A stretch of DNA of 64,000 nt, taken from CAZOZZ01 sp965262425. Its GTDB lineage: Bacteria > Acidobacteriota > Terriglobia > 20CM-2-55-15. The translations under genes were made by a program, and so were the position numbers. Below, one piece after another: positions 26,088 through 35,564 of the stretch (position 1 is its first letter; every line of letters begins with the position of its first letter). Under the pieces are notes generated by a model. It was given only the letters and a program-made list of their open reading frames with translations. It was not told the origin of the DNA and ran no database searches. The stretch spans positions 930,001 to 994,000 of the forward strand of contig OZ253536.1 of the NCBI GenBank assembly GCA_965262425.1. The letters are read 5' to 3'.

Positions 26088-27445
26088 TTCTGGCCTCCGG
26101 AACCGTAAGATCCAACCACTTTATCTTCCTCCAGGTCGTAGTGGAAACTGGCGCCCCGATGGTCGCCTTCGACGTCCATTTCGCCTTGCCCGATCCGGAT
26201 TCGTACTCCGGCGTGTGTTTCTCTGGTCACCTTGATCAAACCGGTTCCTTTGGGCGTGGCCGAGTTCTTCAGGTCAGCCAGTTCACCCTGTTCTTTCTCC
26301 TGCCTTTCCGCCACGTTCCGAAGCAGTTGCTCCGCGAGTGCGGCCAGTTGGCCCGGCGTGATCAACTCTGCCATCCTTCCCAGGCGTTTCCGCACCGAGT
26401 TGGTCTGATCAACACTCGCGGTGAGCTTGGCCGTCCGCAGATCCTTCAGCGGGTTTACGCCGACGGCCAGGGTGGTTCGCAGGCCGTTGACGTGCCCGGC
26501 GACTCCGACCTCGATCCGATTCCGGGCCAGCAACGTGCCGCCGATGACGCGGCCCGCACCGGGGATCGTGATGGTGTCACCGGCGACCACGGTGCTGTGA
26601 ACTGCCTCCTTCAAGATCGTCACCCTGCCTTCACACTCCACATAGGCACCGCTGACGTAACCAGCCGTCACCTCCGTTTCGGAGTGGACGCGACTGCCAC
26701 GAGCGATTCCCTGGCGGACAACCACGGATCCTTTGGCGCTCACCTCGGCCGCATCCACGACGCCGCCGATCGACACGTCGCCGCCGGAGCGGATGTGAAA
26801 CTCCGGGAGTACGTCCCCTTCGACCCTCACCGATCCCTCACACTCGATACTGCCCATTACATAGTCGAGGTTACCGGATACCTTGATCAGGTCGATCACC
26901 TCAACGCGTTCATCGACACACCGCAGGTCTCCCGATCGGATCGCCCGCAGTTCGGTCCCCCCGCTCGTCAGTTTTGTCCCCTGTCCAGCAGCTATGTTTT
27001 GCTTCATGCCGGGCGTGGCTTTGATTTCGTCACCCCGAACACTTTTTCCCGGGGTTCCCGGAGTAGGGAGAACAATTTCAGCGAGCAACTGGTCGCGTTC
27101 GATCAGCGTGTACGAGCCCCGTTCGTGGAAATCAATGTTTCCGGCCTCGTCGGGCAGGCCCACCGCATTGAAGTCGTACTCTACTTTCATTTCGACGCGG
27201 CCGTCCTCACCGTCGACGGCCGGCGTTCCAATGGCAACACGCTTGCGAACGGTGGTGTCTGGTGCCTCGTTCTTGATGAAATCGGCCACTTCGGTCAAGG
27301 CGTCCTCTTCGATTCCGTGGATCACTCCCGCAACCGTCAACGCGCGCCGTATCGCGTCGGCAGCGTGTAACGAATCCCCCCGGGGTTCGATCTCGACGAC
27401 GGCCTCCATGCTGTCTTTGCTGATCTTGACGGAAATTGTCATCAT
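26084..27445 (-). CDS. FapA family (DUF342) protein
   Basis: About 453 residues. The central part is a right-handed parallel beta helix of DUF342/FapA type. It is recognisable by the run VKVSGNLDYVMGSIECEGSV-like turns (G-N-L-D-Y, G-D-V-L, S-G-G-D-V, A-K-G-S-V-V, R-G-I) and by the earlier LPTPGTPGKSVRGDEI, which is typical of the family. A helical C-terminal region (LAALAEQLLRNVAERQEKEQ) follows. Bacterial relatives are poorly characterised polymerising or scaffolding proteins. Start at ATG 27445 or 27442. An upstream GTG at 27466 is possible. Confidence 0.85.
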   Translation of the reverse strand: MMTISVKISKDSMEAVVEIEPRGDSLHAADAIRRALTVAGVIHGIEEDALTEVADFIKNEAPDTTVRKRVAIGTPAVDGEDGRVEMKVEYDFNAVGLPDEAGNIDFHERGSYTLIERDQLLAEIVLPTPGTPGKSVRGDEIKATPGMKQNIAAGQGTKLTSGGTELRAIRSGDLRCVDERVEVIDLIKVSGNLDYVMGSIECEGSVRVEGDVLPEFHIRSGGDVSIGGVVDAAEVSAKGSVVVRQGIARGSRVHSETEVTAGYVSGAYVECEGRVTILKEAVHSTVVAGDTITIPGAGRVIGGTLLARNRIEVGVAGHVNGLRTTLAVGVNPLKDLRTAKLTASVDQTNSVRKRLGRMAELITPGQLAALAEQLLRNVAERQEKEQGELADLKNSATPKGTGLIKVTRETHAGVRIRIGQGEMDVEGDHRGASFHYDLEEDKVVGSYGSGGQK

Positions 27446-27830
27446 TCGATCCGGTCGACGAGACACCGGGAATCAATTATGTCAGGCCTCTTTGGGCTCG
27501 GTTCCGACACCTGGATCACATTTTACTATATGGAGCAGGTCGTGTTTCGTGTCGTTGCACCTGTTGTTTTTCCAGGAGCATTCACCGATGCAGGGCCGAG
27601 CGAGTTGTTTCGCACCCCATTCGTCAATGACAGGCGATGTCGATAGTGTCCGCATTCGCTTCCGTCCCACGGGTCGGGACCACTTGGCCTTGACTTGGTA
27701 GCCAAGCTACGTGCGATACTTCCGCACCAGCACATGTGTCCGGCTAACTGGCGGAATTTGGCCGCCCCGCGAATCCAGGCAGTCAGAACGCCCGCCGCCC
27801 GGGATCACCCGACCCTTATGGAGGATCAGA

Positions 27831-30239
27831 ATGTTACGGCGTGTAAATCAACCATCTCTTCGAATGCTCTCCATCGTGTCGGTGAGCCTCCTTGTGACTC
27901 TTTCCGGGTTTGCGCAACAGCCCGCCGGCGAATCATCCCGGGCGTTGACCGCAGCGGACTATGAACAGGCTGAAAAGTTCATGGGATACAACACGAACCC
28001 TCTGGTCTTTCGTTCCACCGTGCGGCCCACATGGCTGCCGGACGAGCGTTTCTGGTATCGAAACGCGATCGCCGAAGGTAGTGAATTCATTCTGGTCGAT
28101 CCGCGGAACGGTTCCCGTGGACCGGCGTTCGATCACGCCAGCCTGGCCCGAGCGCTCTCAGTTGCTTCGGGCACGACATATGGCGCCTCCGATCTGCCGT
28201 TTAATTCATTTGAGTTCTCGAACAACGAACGGAGCATCTCGTTCTCGGTCGACGACCGGTCCTGGACATGCGAGTTCGAGGGGGACCGGTGTAATGAGGC
28301 ACGCGCGCCCGGCGGACGACGAGGCGGGGGGCGCGGAGGTCGAGGCGGTGGCGGTGCGGGCGTGGCAGCCAACAACGCACCGAGTGTTCTCTCGCCCGAC
28401 GGGCAGCGCGCGACCTTTATCCGAGACCACAACTTATGGGTTCGGGAAATCGCGACCGGCGAGGAACGCCGGATTACGCGCGACGGCGTGGAAGACTACG
28501 GCTACGCGACCGACAACGCCGGATGGAGAAAGAGCGATCGTCCGATCGTTCTCTGGTCTCCGGATTCGAAGAAGATCGCGACCTTTCAACAGGACCAGCG
28601 TGGTGTCGGGGAGATGTTCCTTGTGGACACTCGCGTGGGCCATCCCAACCTCGAAACCTGGAAGTACCCGCTTCCCGGTGACGCCGTCATCACGATGATC
28701 GAGCGGGTCGTCATCGATATCGACACGGGCAGCGTCGTCCGACTTCGGATGCCCCCCGATCAACACCGTTCCTCGTTGTGCGACGACGTGGTATGCCGCG
28801 GCGGATGGGGCGATGTGCAATGGAGCCCGGACGGGACGACCCTTGCATTCCTTTCCACGTCTCGAGACCACAAACGCCAGTGGCTGCGTGTCGCCGACAC
28901 CGGGACGGGAGAGGTTCGCCAGGTCCTTGATGAGACCGTTCGAACGTTCTACGAGTCCGGCAACGGTGCCATCAACTGGCGTTACCTGCCGGAATCGAAC
29001 GAGGTGATCTGGTTTTCCGAACGGGACAACTGGGGCCATCTCTATCTTTACGATCTTCAAACCGGTGCGTTGAAGCGTCAGATCACAGGCGGCACGGGCA
29101 ACCTGACCCGACTGCTGCGTGTCGATGAAGAACGCCGCGTTCTGTATTTTCTAGGCGTGGGCTTCGAGGAAGGTCGAGACCCCTACTTTATTCACTTTTA
29201 CAGCATTGGACTCGACGGCGGTGATCAGGCCCTGCTGACGCCAGAGGACGCCAACCACAACATCATCCTGTCTCCGTCGGGAGAATTCTTCGTCGACACC
29301 TATTCGACGCCGGATGTCGCGCCGGTGACGGTAGCCCGCGACGCCGACGGGAATCTGAAGGCCAGCCTGGAGGAGGCGGACATCACCCGCCTGGTAGAAA
29401 CCGGCTGGAAGCCGCCCGTATCTTTCACGGTCAAGGCTCGTGATGGTGAGACGGACCTCTACGGGCTGTTGTTCCGCCCCACCAGTTTCGATCCCGACCG
29501 AAAGTACCCGATCATCAACAGCATCTACCCGGGGCCGCAGACCGGAAGCGTCGGCAGCCGAAACTTTTCAGCAGCACGCGGCGACGCACAGGCGATCGCC
29601 GAACTGGGTTTCATCGTCGTCAAACTAGACGGCATGGGAACGCCCTGGCGCTCGAAGGAGTTTCACGAGGGTTATTACGGTGACATGGGCGACAACACGC
29701 TGCCCGATCAGGTGACGGGAATGAAACAGCTCGCCGAGCGGTTTTCCTGGATCGACATCGAGCGAACCGGAATCTACGGCCACTCCGGGGGTGGTTACGC
29801 CACCGCGGGCGCGATGTTTCACTACCCGGATTTCTTTAAAGTCGGCGTGTCGCAGGCGGGCAACCATGACAACCGGGTATACGAGGACGACTGGGGTGAA
29901 AAGTGGCAGGGTTTGCTGACGAGAAACGCCGACGGCGAAACCAACTACGACAACCAGGCCAACCAGAACTTTGCACGGAACCTGAAGGGGAAGCTGTTGC
30001 TCGCACACGGCACGATGGACACCAACGTACCCTTCTACAGCACCCTCCTTGTCGTGGATGCTCTCATAGAAGCCAACAAGGACTTCGACCTCATCCTGCT
30101 GCCCAACCGCAGCCACGGCTTCGGCAACGAGCCCTACATGGTGCGTCGAAGATGGGACTACTTCGTCCGGCACCTCCTTGGCGCCGAGCCCCCGGCGGGA
30201 TATGAGATTAAGCCTCCTTCACCGTCGGGGCGCAACTAG
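27831..30239 (+). CDS. S9B-type dipeptidyl peptidase IV family protein (secreted)
   Basis: 802-residue serine peptidase that removes dipeptides from peptide N-termini in the periplasm. A signal peptide is present (MLSIVSVSLLVTLSGFAQQ). The N-terminal beta-propeller domain carries DNLWVREIATGEERRIT. The C-terminal alpha/beta hydrolase has catalytic Ser652 (GIYGHSGGGYA), Asp730 (HGTMDTNVPF) and His762 (NRSHGFG). The start has GGAGG eight bases upstream. A Gly/Arg-rich loop sits in the propeller after about residue 157 (ARAPGGRRGGGRGGRGGGGA), an unusual low-complexity insertion. Confidence 0.93.
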   Translation: MLRRVNQPSLRMLSIVSVSLLVTLSGFAQQPAGESSRALTAADYEQAEKFMGYNTNPLVFRSTVRPTWLPDERFWYRNAIAEGSEFILVDPRNGSRGPAFDHASLARALSVASGTTYGASDLPFNSFEFSNNERSISFSVDDRSWTCEFEGDRCNEARAPGGRRGGGRGGRGGGGAGVAANNAPSVLSPDGQRATFIRDHNLWVREIATGEERRITRDGVEDYGYATDNAGWRKSDRPIVLWSPDSKKIATFQQDQRGVGEMFLVDTRVGHPNLETWKYPLPGDAVITMIERVVIDIDTGSVVRLRMPPDQHRSSLCDDVVCRGGWGDVQWSPDGTTLAFLSTSRDHKRQWLRVADTGTGEVRQVLDETVRTFYESGNGAINWRYLPESNEVIWFSERDNWGHLYLYDLQTGALKRQITGGTGNLTRLLRVDEERRVLYFLGVGFEEGRDPYFIHFYSIGLDGGDQALLTPEDANHNIILSPSGEFFVDTYSTPDVAPVTVARDADGNLKASLEEADITRLVETGWKPPVSFTVKARDGETDLYGLLFRPTSFDPDRKYPIINSIYPGPQTGSVGSRNFSAARGDAQAIAELGFIVVKLDGMGTPWRSKEFHEGYYGDMGDNTLPDQVTGMKQLAERFSWIDIERTGIYGHSGGGYATAGAMFHYPDFFKVGVSQAGNHDNRVYEDDWGEKWQGLLTRNADGETNYDNQANQNFARNLKGKLLLAHGTMDTNVPFYSTLLVVDALIEANKDFDLILLPNRSHGFGNEPYMVRRRWDYFVRHLLGAEPPAGYEIKPPSPSGRN

Positions 30240-30254
30240 CCCGATAGAAAATGG

Positions 30255-30362
30255 GGAGCCAACGCAAAGGCGCAAAACCGCAAAGAACGCGAAGTTGTGG
30301 TACGGACGTCTCTTCTATAGACAACAGATTTCCGGCCTCTGCGTCTTTGCGTTGAACTCCCT
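30255..30362. repeat. Family C palindromic repeat
   Basis: Arms CCAACGCAAAGGCGCAAAAC and CTCTGCGTCTTTGCGTTGAA face each other across about 65 bp between the convergent peptidase and CYTH genes. A hairpin here could act as a bidirectional terminator. Confidence 0.65.
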
Positions 30363-30402
30363 CCCCACCCGACACGACCTTCCGTTCACGTCGTTCGATC
30401 TG

Positions 30403-30924
30403 TCACTCTTGTGGGGCGTCGATCTGGAGATCGATGTAGGCGGTCTCGACCAAGTCGGATTTTTCGATACGCAGATTCGACATCAATGCGTCTGCCACAA
30501 CTGCTCCGTCGGCCGGGTTTTCGTCCGGATGGAGGACGACTTCGAGTTCAATGAATGATCCGAGGCCTTCGACCTGATCCATGTGGATGCGAGTCTTCCC
30601 GGCAAGGTACACCGTTCGCTTCTTTCGAACCACCCCGCGCACACCGAGGGCATTTGTCAGCGTTTCCTTGAGCGTGCCGGGATCATCGGTCGAGTAGCGC
30701 AGGTAGCGGGACTCGGCGGGACCGGCCGAGTCCACTCTCTCGTACTGGATCAGCTCGCCGGAACCATCCTCGAACACCCGCAGCTTCAGGCGTCCCGATG
30801 GAACGTTGAAGAACGTGTCTTCCTGAACCAGGTGTTCGACACCGCGATTCTCGAGACCCTCGGCCAGGAGGACCTGGTTCGCGAAATCCCGGGCGCGCGC
30901 CTTTATCTCAACGTTACGTGGCAT
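30403..30924 (-). CDS. CYTH-domain protein (class IV adenylate cyclase / thiamine-triphosphatase-like)
   Basis: 173 residues forming a CYTH triphosphate-tunnel domain. It starts MPRNVEIKARARDF, the ExK motif of the CyaB branch, and continues with alternating charged strands (RLKLRVFEDGSGELIQYER, RYLRYSTDDP, KKRTVYLAGKTRIHMDQVEGLGSFIELEVVL). Family members hydrolyse or cyclise nucleoside or thiamine triphosphates or polyphosphate. Which applies here is unknown. It overlaps the VOC gene by 11 bases and is third in a methyltransferase-VOC-CYTH operon. Confidence 0.85.
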   Translation of the reverse strand: MPRNVEIKARARDFANQVLLAEGLENRGVEHLVQEDTFFNVPSGRLKLRVFEDGSGELIQYERVDSAGPAESRYLRYSTDDPGTLKETLTNALGVRGVVRKKRTVYLAGKTRIHMDQVEGLGSFIELEVVLHPDENPADGAVVADALMSNLRIEKSDLVETAYIDLQIDAPQE

Positions 30925-31378
30925 CGGCAGCTTTGTGTCGCTTCCACCGATCAATGACGTCGTGTTCCCCCGCGCGCCGTTCCGCCAGGTGGTCGAACCA
31001 CGGCGCGGACATCTCGGTGAACTCGATGAAATTGCCGTCCGGGTCCAGCACGGCAGTTGAAAGGAAGAATCCGGTGTCTCGGATCGGGTACAGCAACACG
31101 ACGCCCCGAGTCGTGAGTTCGTTCGCCACGGACTTGATCTCGAACACGTTGAATGCCAGTTTGACGGCGCCGACGCCGTGCTGGTGATCGGGAAAGTCCT
31201 CAATGGGGTGAATCGCAAAGTGGATGTCCCCGAGATCGCAACCCCAGTGGGGAAGTGTTTCGCCGTGCTGTTCCTCTTCGAGAGCCAGGCCGATCGTGTC
31301 ACGGTAGAAAGTCGCCAGGCGGGCCGGGTTTTCCGACACCAACAGGATTCCGGAGATAAAGTCGATTTGTTCTCTCAT
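30914..31378 (-). CDS. VOC (glyoxalase/bleomycin-resistance) superfamily protein
   Basis: 154 residues with two beta-alpha-beta-beta-beta modules. The first is SGILLVSENPARLATFYRDT, the second VKLAFNVFEIKSVANEL. It has a likely metal ligand set in HFAIHPIED, DFPDHQHGV and FIEFTE. The VLDPDGNFIEFTE sequence is the common VOC C-terminal signature. Substrate unknown. Its ATG overlaps the stop of the upstream methyltransferase (ATGA). Confidence 0.88.
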   Translation of the reverse strand: MREQIDFISGILLVSENPARLATFYRDTIGLALEEEQHGETLPHWGCDLGDIHFAIHPIEDFPDHQHGVGAVKLAFNVFEIKSVANELTTRGVVLLYPIRDTGFFLSTAVLDPDGNFIEFTEMSAPWFDHLAERRAGEHDVIDRWKRHKAADAT

Positions 31379-32223
31379 AGGGCCTCACTGGAGTGTCGTT
31401 GTCCGACGGATCTTCTGAACACGTACTGGTTACAACCGCGCCGGTTGGTCGTTGTCAGGTTTTGGAGTTCAAAGCCGGCCTTGGTGTAGAAACGAATTAT
31501 TTCCTCCGGCCGGGCGACCTCGAAGGGATAGCCGCCGAGCCAGTCGATCGAGTCGTGGTAGATCGACATTCCCCGTTTCCTCTTGTAATCGCGGATGTGG
31601 CCCATGGGATTACCATACTTGATGAAGCCAATGGCAAGGCTCTCCGAGATGAAGTAGGGAATGAACGCCGCAATGGCCATCATTCTTCCTATGGTCCCGG
31701 AACAGTACGCCTTTTTTATCTGTTTCCAGAATTTCGAAACTCGGCCCTGATCATTATAAATCGCGACATATAAGATGCCCCCTTCTTTGACCGGGATCGC
31801 CGCATTTTCGAGGGCAAGCGCCATGTTGCCCGTATGGTGCAAGACCCCCCACGAATAGACCACGTCGAATTTGCCGGTGTTTCTCACGTATTCCGGGTCG
31901 AGAGCGGAGCCTTCCTCAATCTTCCACGCGTCGTCGTCGGGAAAGAAGCGACGCTTGAGTTCCCGCGTGCATGCCACCGATCGCGGGTCATAGTCGAACG
32001 AGTGAACCACTGCTCCCAGGTGCCTGGCCGCGAGACTGAACAACCCACTACCACAGCCGATGTCCAGAAGTGTTTTCTCTGCAAGGTCGTTCGACTCGAG
32101 CATCGATTGCAAGGAACGTTCCGCTTCCTCGATTCGGGATTTATTCACCGACTTGAGGAATCGCTGCCAGTTCTCGCCAAAGGCAAATCTTTCTCCACTG
32201 GCGAGTTGATCTGAATGTCCCAT
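31375..32223 (-). CDS. Class I SAM-dependent methyltransferase
   Basis: 282 residues. The Rossmann methyltransferase domain has motif I LLDIGCGSGLFSLAA, motif II SFDYDPRS and motif IV/post-I region FDVVYSWGVLHHTGNM. The C-terminal domain has IDWLGGYPFEVARPEEIIRF and a closing GCNQYVFRR, features of a branch often found with polysaccharide genes. Start at 32223 (MGHSDQ). The longer upstream frame overlaps the decayed permease. It follows the ADOP remnant by 23 bp and is probably cotranscribed with the VOC and CYTH genes. Confidence 0.9.
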   Translation of the reverse strand: MGHSDQLASGERFAFGENWQRFLKSVNKSRIEEAERSLQSMLESNDLAEKTLLDIGCGSGLFSLAARHLGAVVHSFDYDPRSVACTRELKRRFFPDDDAWKIEEGSALDPEYVRNTGKFDVVYSWGVLHHTGNMALALENAAIPVKEGGILYVAIYNDQGRVSKFWKQIKKAYCSGTIGRMMAIAAFIPYFISESLAIGFIKYGNPMGHIRDYKRKRGMSIYHDSIDWLGGYPFEVARPEEIIRFYTKAGFELQNLTTTNRRGCNQYVFRRSVGQRHSSEAL

Positions 32224-32246
32224 TACGCTTCGTCCGTGCTTGTTTT

Positions 32247-34908
32247 CTACTCGTGGCGCAGCGTGATGGCAGGGTTCAGGCGGACGATGCGAAGCGCCGG
32301 CAGGAAGCTTGCGAGAACGGCTGCCGCAAGCAAGATTGTGGCAACAACCAGGAAAATTGTCCAGTCGGACGATCCGGCGATCCAAACCAGCCCCCGCAGG
32401 AGGCGGGCGGATGGTTGAGCGAGCAGGAGGCCCAGACTCACGCCGGCCAGTCCGAGCACGAATCCGGGTTTGGCTACGCTGCGGACCGCCTGGGCAGGTG
32501 TGGCGCCCATGGCCATGCGGATGCCGAGTTCACGCGTTCGCTCGACTACCGAGTTCGCGATCAGCCCGTAAACGCCGACGGCCGCAAGAAGTAGGGAAAG
32601 TCCTCCCAGAAGGGAGAGCAGGGTGGCCAGGAACCGCTCGAATCCGACTGCTCGATACTGCACTTGTCCCATACTGCTGAAGCCCGAGAAGGGAAGCAGT
32701 GGGTCGACGTTCTCGACTGCCCGCTGCATACCCGCGATGAGCCCCTGTTCCCCGCCCGAGGTGCGCACGAACCACGCCGGAGAAAACCATGTGTGTACCA
32801 GGCTGAAGAATCCGCCGCTCGATTGTTCCGCGGGTATGTACGCCACAGGCATCCGGTCCAGGGGCTCATACCCGTTTAGCGCAGCCCTGAACGGCACGTT
32901 GCCGACGACACCGACCACCCGACGCGAGTCGTTCGCCAGGTCCAGATGGCTACCGACAGCCTGCTGGTTGGGGAGAAATTGACGCGCGAAAGCCTCGTTG
33001 ACGATCACGACCGGAATGGTGTCGGCCGTGTCGAGACGCTCGAAGTCGCGTCCGGCCCGAAGAGGGATTCGGAGTGTTTCGAAATACCCCGGGGTGACAT
33101 AGCAGACGTTCGACGTATGTGATCTACCGTCCAGATCGGGACCGTCCAAACGCACGAAACCCGCGTTCAGCGGCCGTTCATACGGGACGCAGAGGCTGAC
33201 CGCGGCGGCATCCACACCGGGGAGCGCCTGAATATCCACAAGGCTCTCGTTGAAGAGATGGTTCACGCGTTCCTCGTCGCCGTACCTGGAATCCTGTAGC
33301 GAGATCTTGGCCGCTCAGAGATTCGAAGCGTCAAACCCCGGGGTGACATTCACAAGGTGGAGGAACGTCTGAACCAACAGTCCGGCCCCGGTGAGAAGAA
33401 CGAACCCCATGGTGATCTCGCCGATGACAAAAATTCGAAGGGGCCATCGGATCTGCCGGCCGGCGACACCGCGGCTTCCCCCGTCGGTCAGGCCCGCCTG
33501 AACATTGAGGCGACTCGCGCAAAAAGCAGGCAGTGTCCCGAACAACACGCTGGTCAGGACCGAAAACCCGAGTGTCGCAAACAGGACGCGTCCGTCCAGG
33601 TGGACCACCTGCCAGATGTTCAGGTCCGGCGGCACCCACGCCTTGAACGCGTAGATTCCCAGGTAACCCGTACCGACACCTGCCAGTCCGCCCGCCATCG
33701 CCAGTACAAGGCTTTCGGTCAACATCTGGCCGATGATTCCCGACTTTCCGCCTCCAAGGGCGATTCGTGTCGCCAGTTCCTGCGCCCGCGCCGGAATCCG
33801 CGCCAGGAGCAGGCTCGCGATGTTGACGCATCCCATCAGCAGGACCACGCCGACCGCGCCCCAGAGAATCATGAGAGGACCCCGGATGTTCTCGCTCAAG
33901 CTTCGTTGGAGAGGGACGAGTCCAGGCTGACGACAGTCCCCTCGGGGATCCGGAGTTCCTGGATCACGACGTCACCCACCGACGCGATTTCGGCGTCTGC
34001 CTGGGGCCAGGTCACTCCGTCCGGCAGGCGGGTCACGATGGAGTAATTGTTGCCGCCGCCTTCTCCTGTCGTCGAGGGCTGCAAGGGCGTCCAGACGTCT
34101 GCCACGACGTTCGTCTCGAAACCGTCAGGCATCACGCCGACGATGGTATGGGGTTCGCCCCTCAGTGTAACTCGGCTGTTCGGGACGGACGGATCGCCGT
34201 CGAAGATCCGGCTGAATGTGCTGTGACTGAGTATGGCCACGGCCGGCCCGCCCTGGCGATCTTCCTCCTCGGTGAAACCCCTTCCCAGTGCCGGTTCGAC
34301 TCCAAGAACACGGAAGAAGCCTGTCGAAACACGTTGCTGTTGCAAGAATTCAATTCGATCGTCCATCGCGAAGTTGACGCCGCTTGCCGATTGAGTAAAG
34401 ACGGCCGAGTCCAGGTGGGTGGCCTGTCGCGCACGCCCTCCCAGACGCCTCCCGTCTGGGCCATCTGATCTCCTTCCCCTCGGGCGTTCTCGAAGTGCAT
34501 CGTGACTTGGGCCAGCCGGTCGGGTTGGGGGTAGGGAAGGGGGCGGAAAAGGACAGCGTCCACGACGCTGAAGAGAGCCGTGTTGGCGCCGATACATAAG
34601 GCCAGCGTCGCGATGATCGACGTTGCGAAAACGGGGCTGCGTCGGAGCAGGCGCAGCGTATAGACAAGGTTGCGGGCCAGCAAGCCAAAAATATGAAGTC
34701 CCATGGCCTCGCGGCACTCGTCCTTTACCGCGCCGAGCGTCCCGAATTCGACACGTGCCCTTCGCCTGGCTTCCTCGGGGGACAGGCCTTCGGCGATCAG
34801 GTCCTCGGAGTAGAGCTCGATGTGGGATCTCAACTCCTGTTCCATGTTCTGCTCCACGCGTCGGCGGCGAAGGAGCCCGTGCAGCAATGAATTCAAACGA
34901 TCCAGCAT
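32247..34908 (-). pseudogene. ADOP-type MacB/FtsX permease, multiply disrupted
   Basis: Homologous sequence is continuous across three frames. It starts MLDRLNSLLHGLLRRRRVEQ, with LVYTLRLLRRSPVFATSIIA and FSVVDAVLFRPLPYPQPDRL of the ADOP family. It shifts frame near 34425 (into THLDSAVFTQSASGVNFAMD) and again near 33910 (into SENIRGPLMILWGAVGVVLL). It has an in-frame TGA at 33315-33317 (ASNL-stop-AAKISLQDSRYG) and then runs to RIVRLNPAITLRHE. Two frameshifts and a stop in one gene argue for decay. An intact copy would be about 880 residues with two FtsX modules and no ATPase. Confidence 0.88.
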
Positions 34909-35250
34909 TCAGACCTCGCTCGGTTTGGCGTCCAGAACCCAGGTCATGGCCTTGGAGAGGTTGTCCCACTTTTCCCGCTCCGACTTCAATTGACGGCGGC
35001 CTTTCGCCGTGAGCGTGGAGAACTTCGCCTTGCGTTTGTTCTCGCTCTGGCCCCACTCGCCGGCGATCCAACCGCGGTGCTCCAGGCGGTAGAGGCCGGG
35101 GTACAGTGATCCCTGCTGAATCTGCAGCATCTCCCTGGAAACCTGCTGGATCCGAAGGAGTATGCCGTAGCCGTGCGTCGGCCCCAGCGAGACAGCCTGG
35201 AGGACCAGGAGGTCCAGCGTTCCTTGTAGTAGTTCGATCTGTTTATTCAC
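34909..35250 (-). CDS. PadR-family transcriptional regulator
   Basis: 113 residues. Winged-helix PadR domain: LLQGTLDLLVLQAVSLGPTH, GYGILLRIQQVS, QGSLYPGLYRLEHRGWIAGE, and the wing with KRKAKFSTLTAKGRRQL. PadR regulators of this size usually sit immediately upstream of ADOP permeases in acidobacteria, as here, where the stop is adjacent to the ADOP start codon. It presumably controls its own operon. Its target is now a pseudogene. Confidence 0.93.
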   Translation of the reverse strand: MNKQIELLQGTLDLLVLQAVSLGPTHGYGILLRIQQVSREMLQIQQGSLYPGLYRLEHRGWIAGEWGQSENKRKAKFSTLTAKGRRQLKSEREKWDNLSKAMTWVLDAKPSEV

Positions 35251-35356
35251 ATTTCTCTCCTCGAGCGGCTGGGAGATGTTCTGTCCTCTCTCCTAGGAGG
35301 AGAGAAAAGGTTTCCCGAAAAATGTTCCAGGCAAAAAAAATCCCCGCAACTCCCTG

Positions 35357-35538
35357 AGGGCACGCTCAACAATAACTTCACATTTTGGCATCCCATCTTC
35401 ACGCCATCTTCGGCCGCTCCTCAATCGCAGATCCTCGAAATAGCCGGGCTATTCCTCCGATCTGCTCAGTCGATCGCGACCGAATCTGGCGCAAATCTGG
35501 GCGCCAATTCTGTGAAGTTATTCTTGAGCGAGCCCGAA
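35357..35538. repeat. Repeat family A, copy 3
   Basis: Near full-length, starting AGGGCACGCTCAACAATAAC and ending TGAAGTTATTCTTGAGCGAG. It lies between padR and the S9 peptidase gene and carries the internal GAAATAGCCGGGCTATTCCT palindrome. Confidence 0.87.
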
Positions 35539-35564
35539 GGATCGCGGGGATTCTCTCTGATCAG

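Noticed and set aside
26063..27370. 435-codon open frame opposite the FapA-like gene
   Set aside because: Shadow frame. The FapA motifs and gene coupling with the CBS gene support the minus strand.
33315..33317. In-frame TGA in the ADOP gene as a second selenocysteine
   Set aside because: The position is not a Cys in ADOP relatives and the gene also has two frameshifts, so decay is the better reading.
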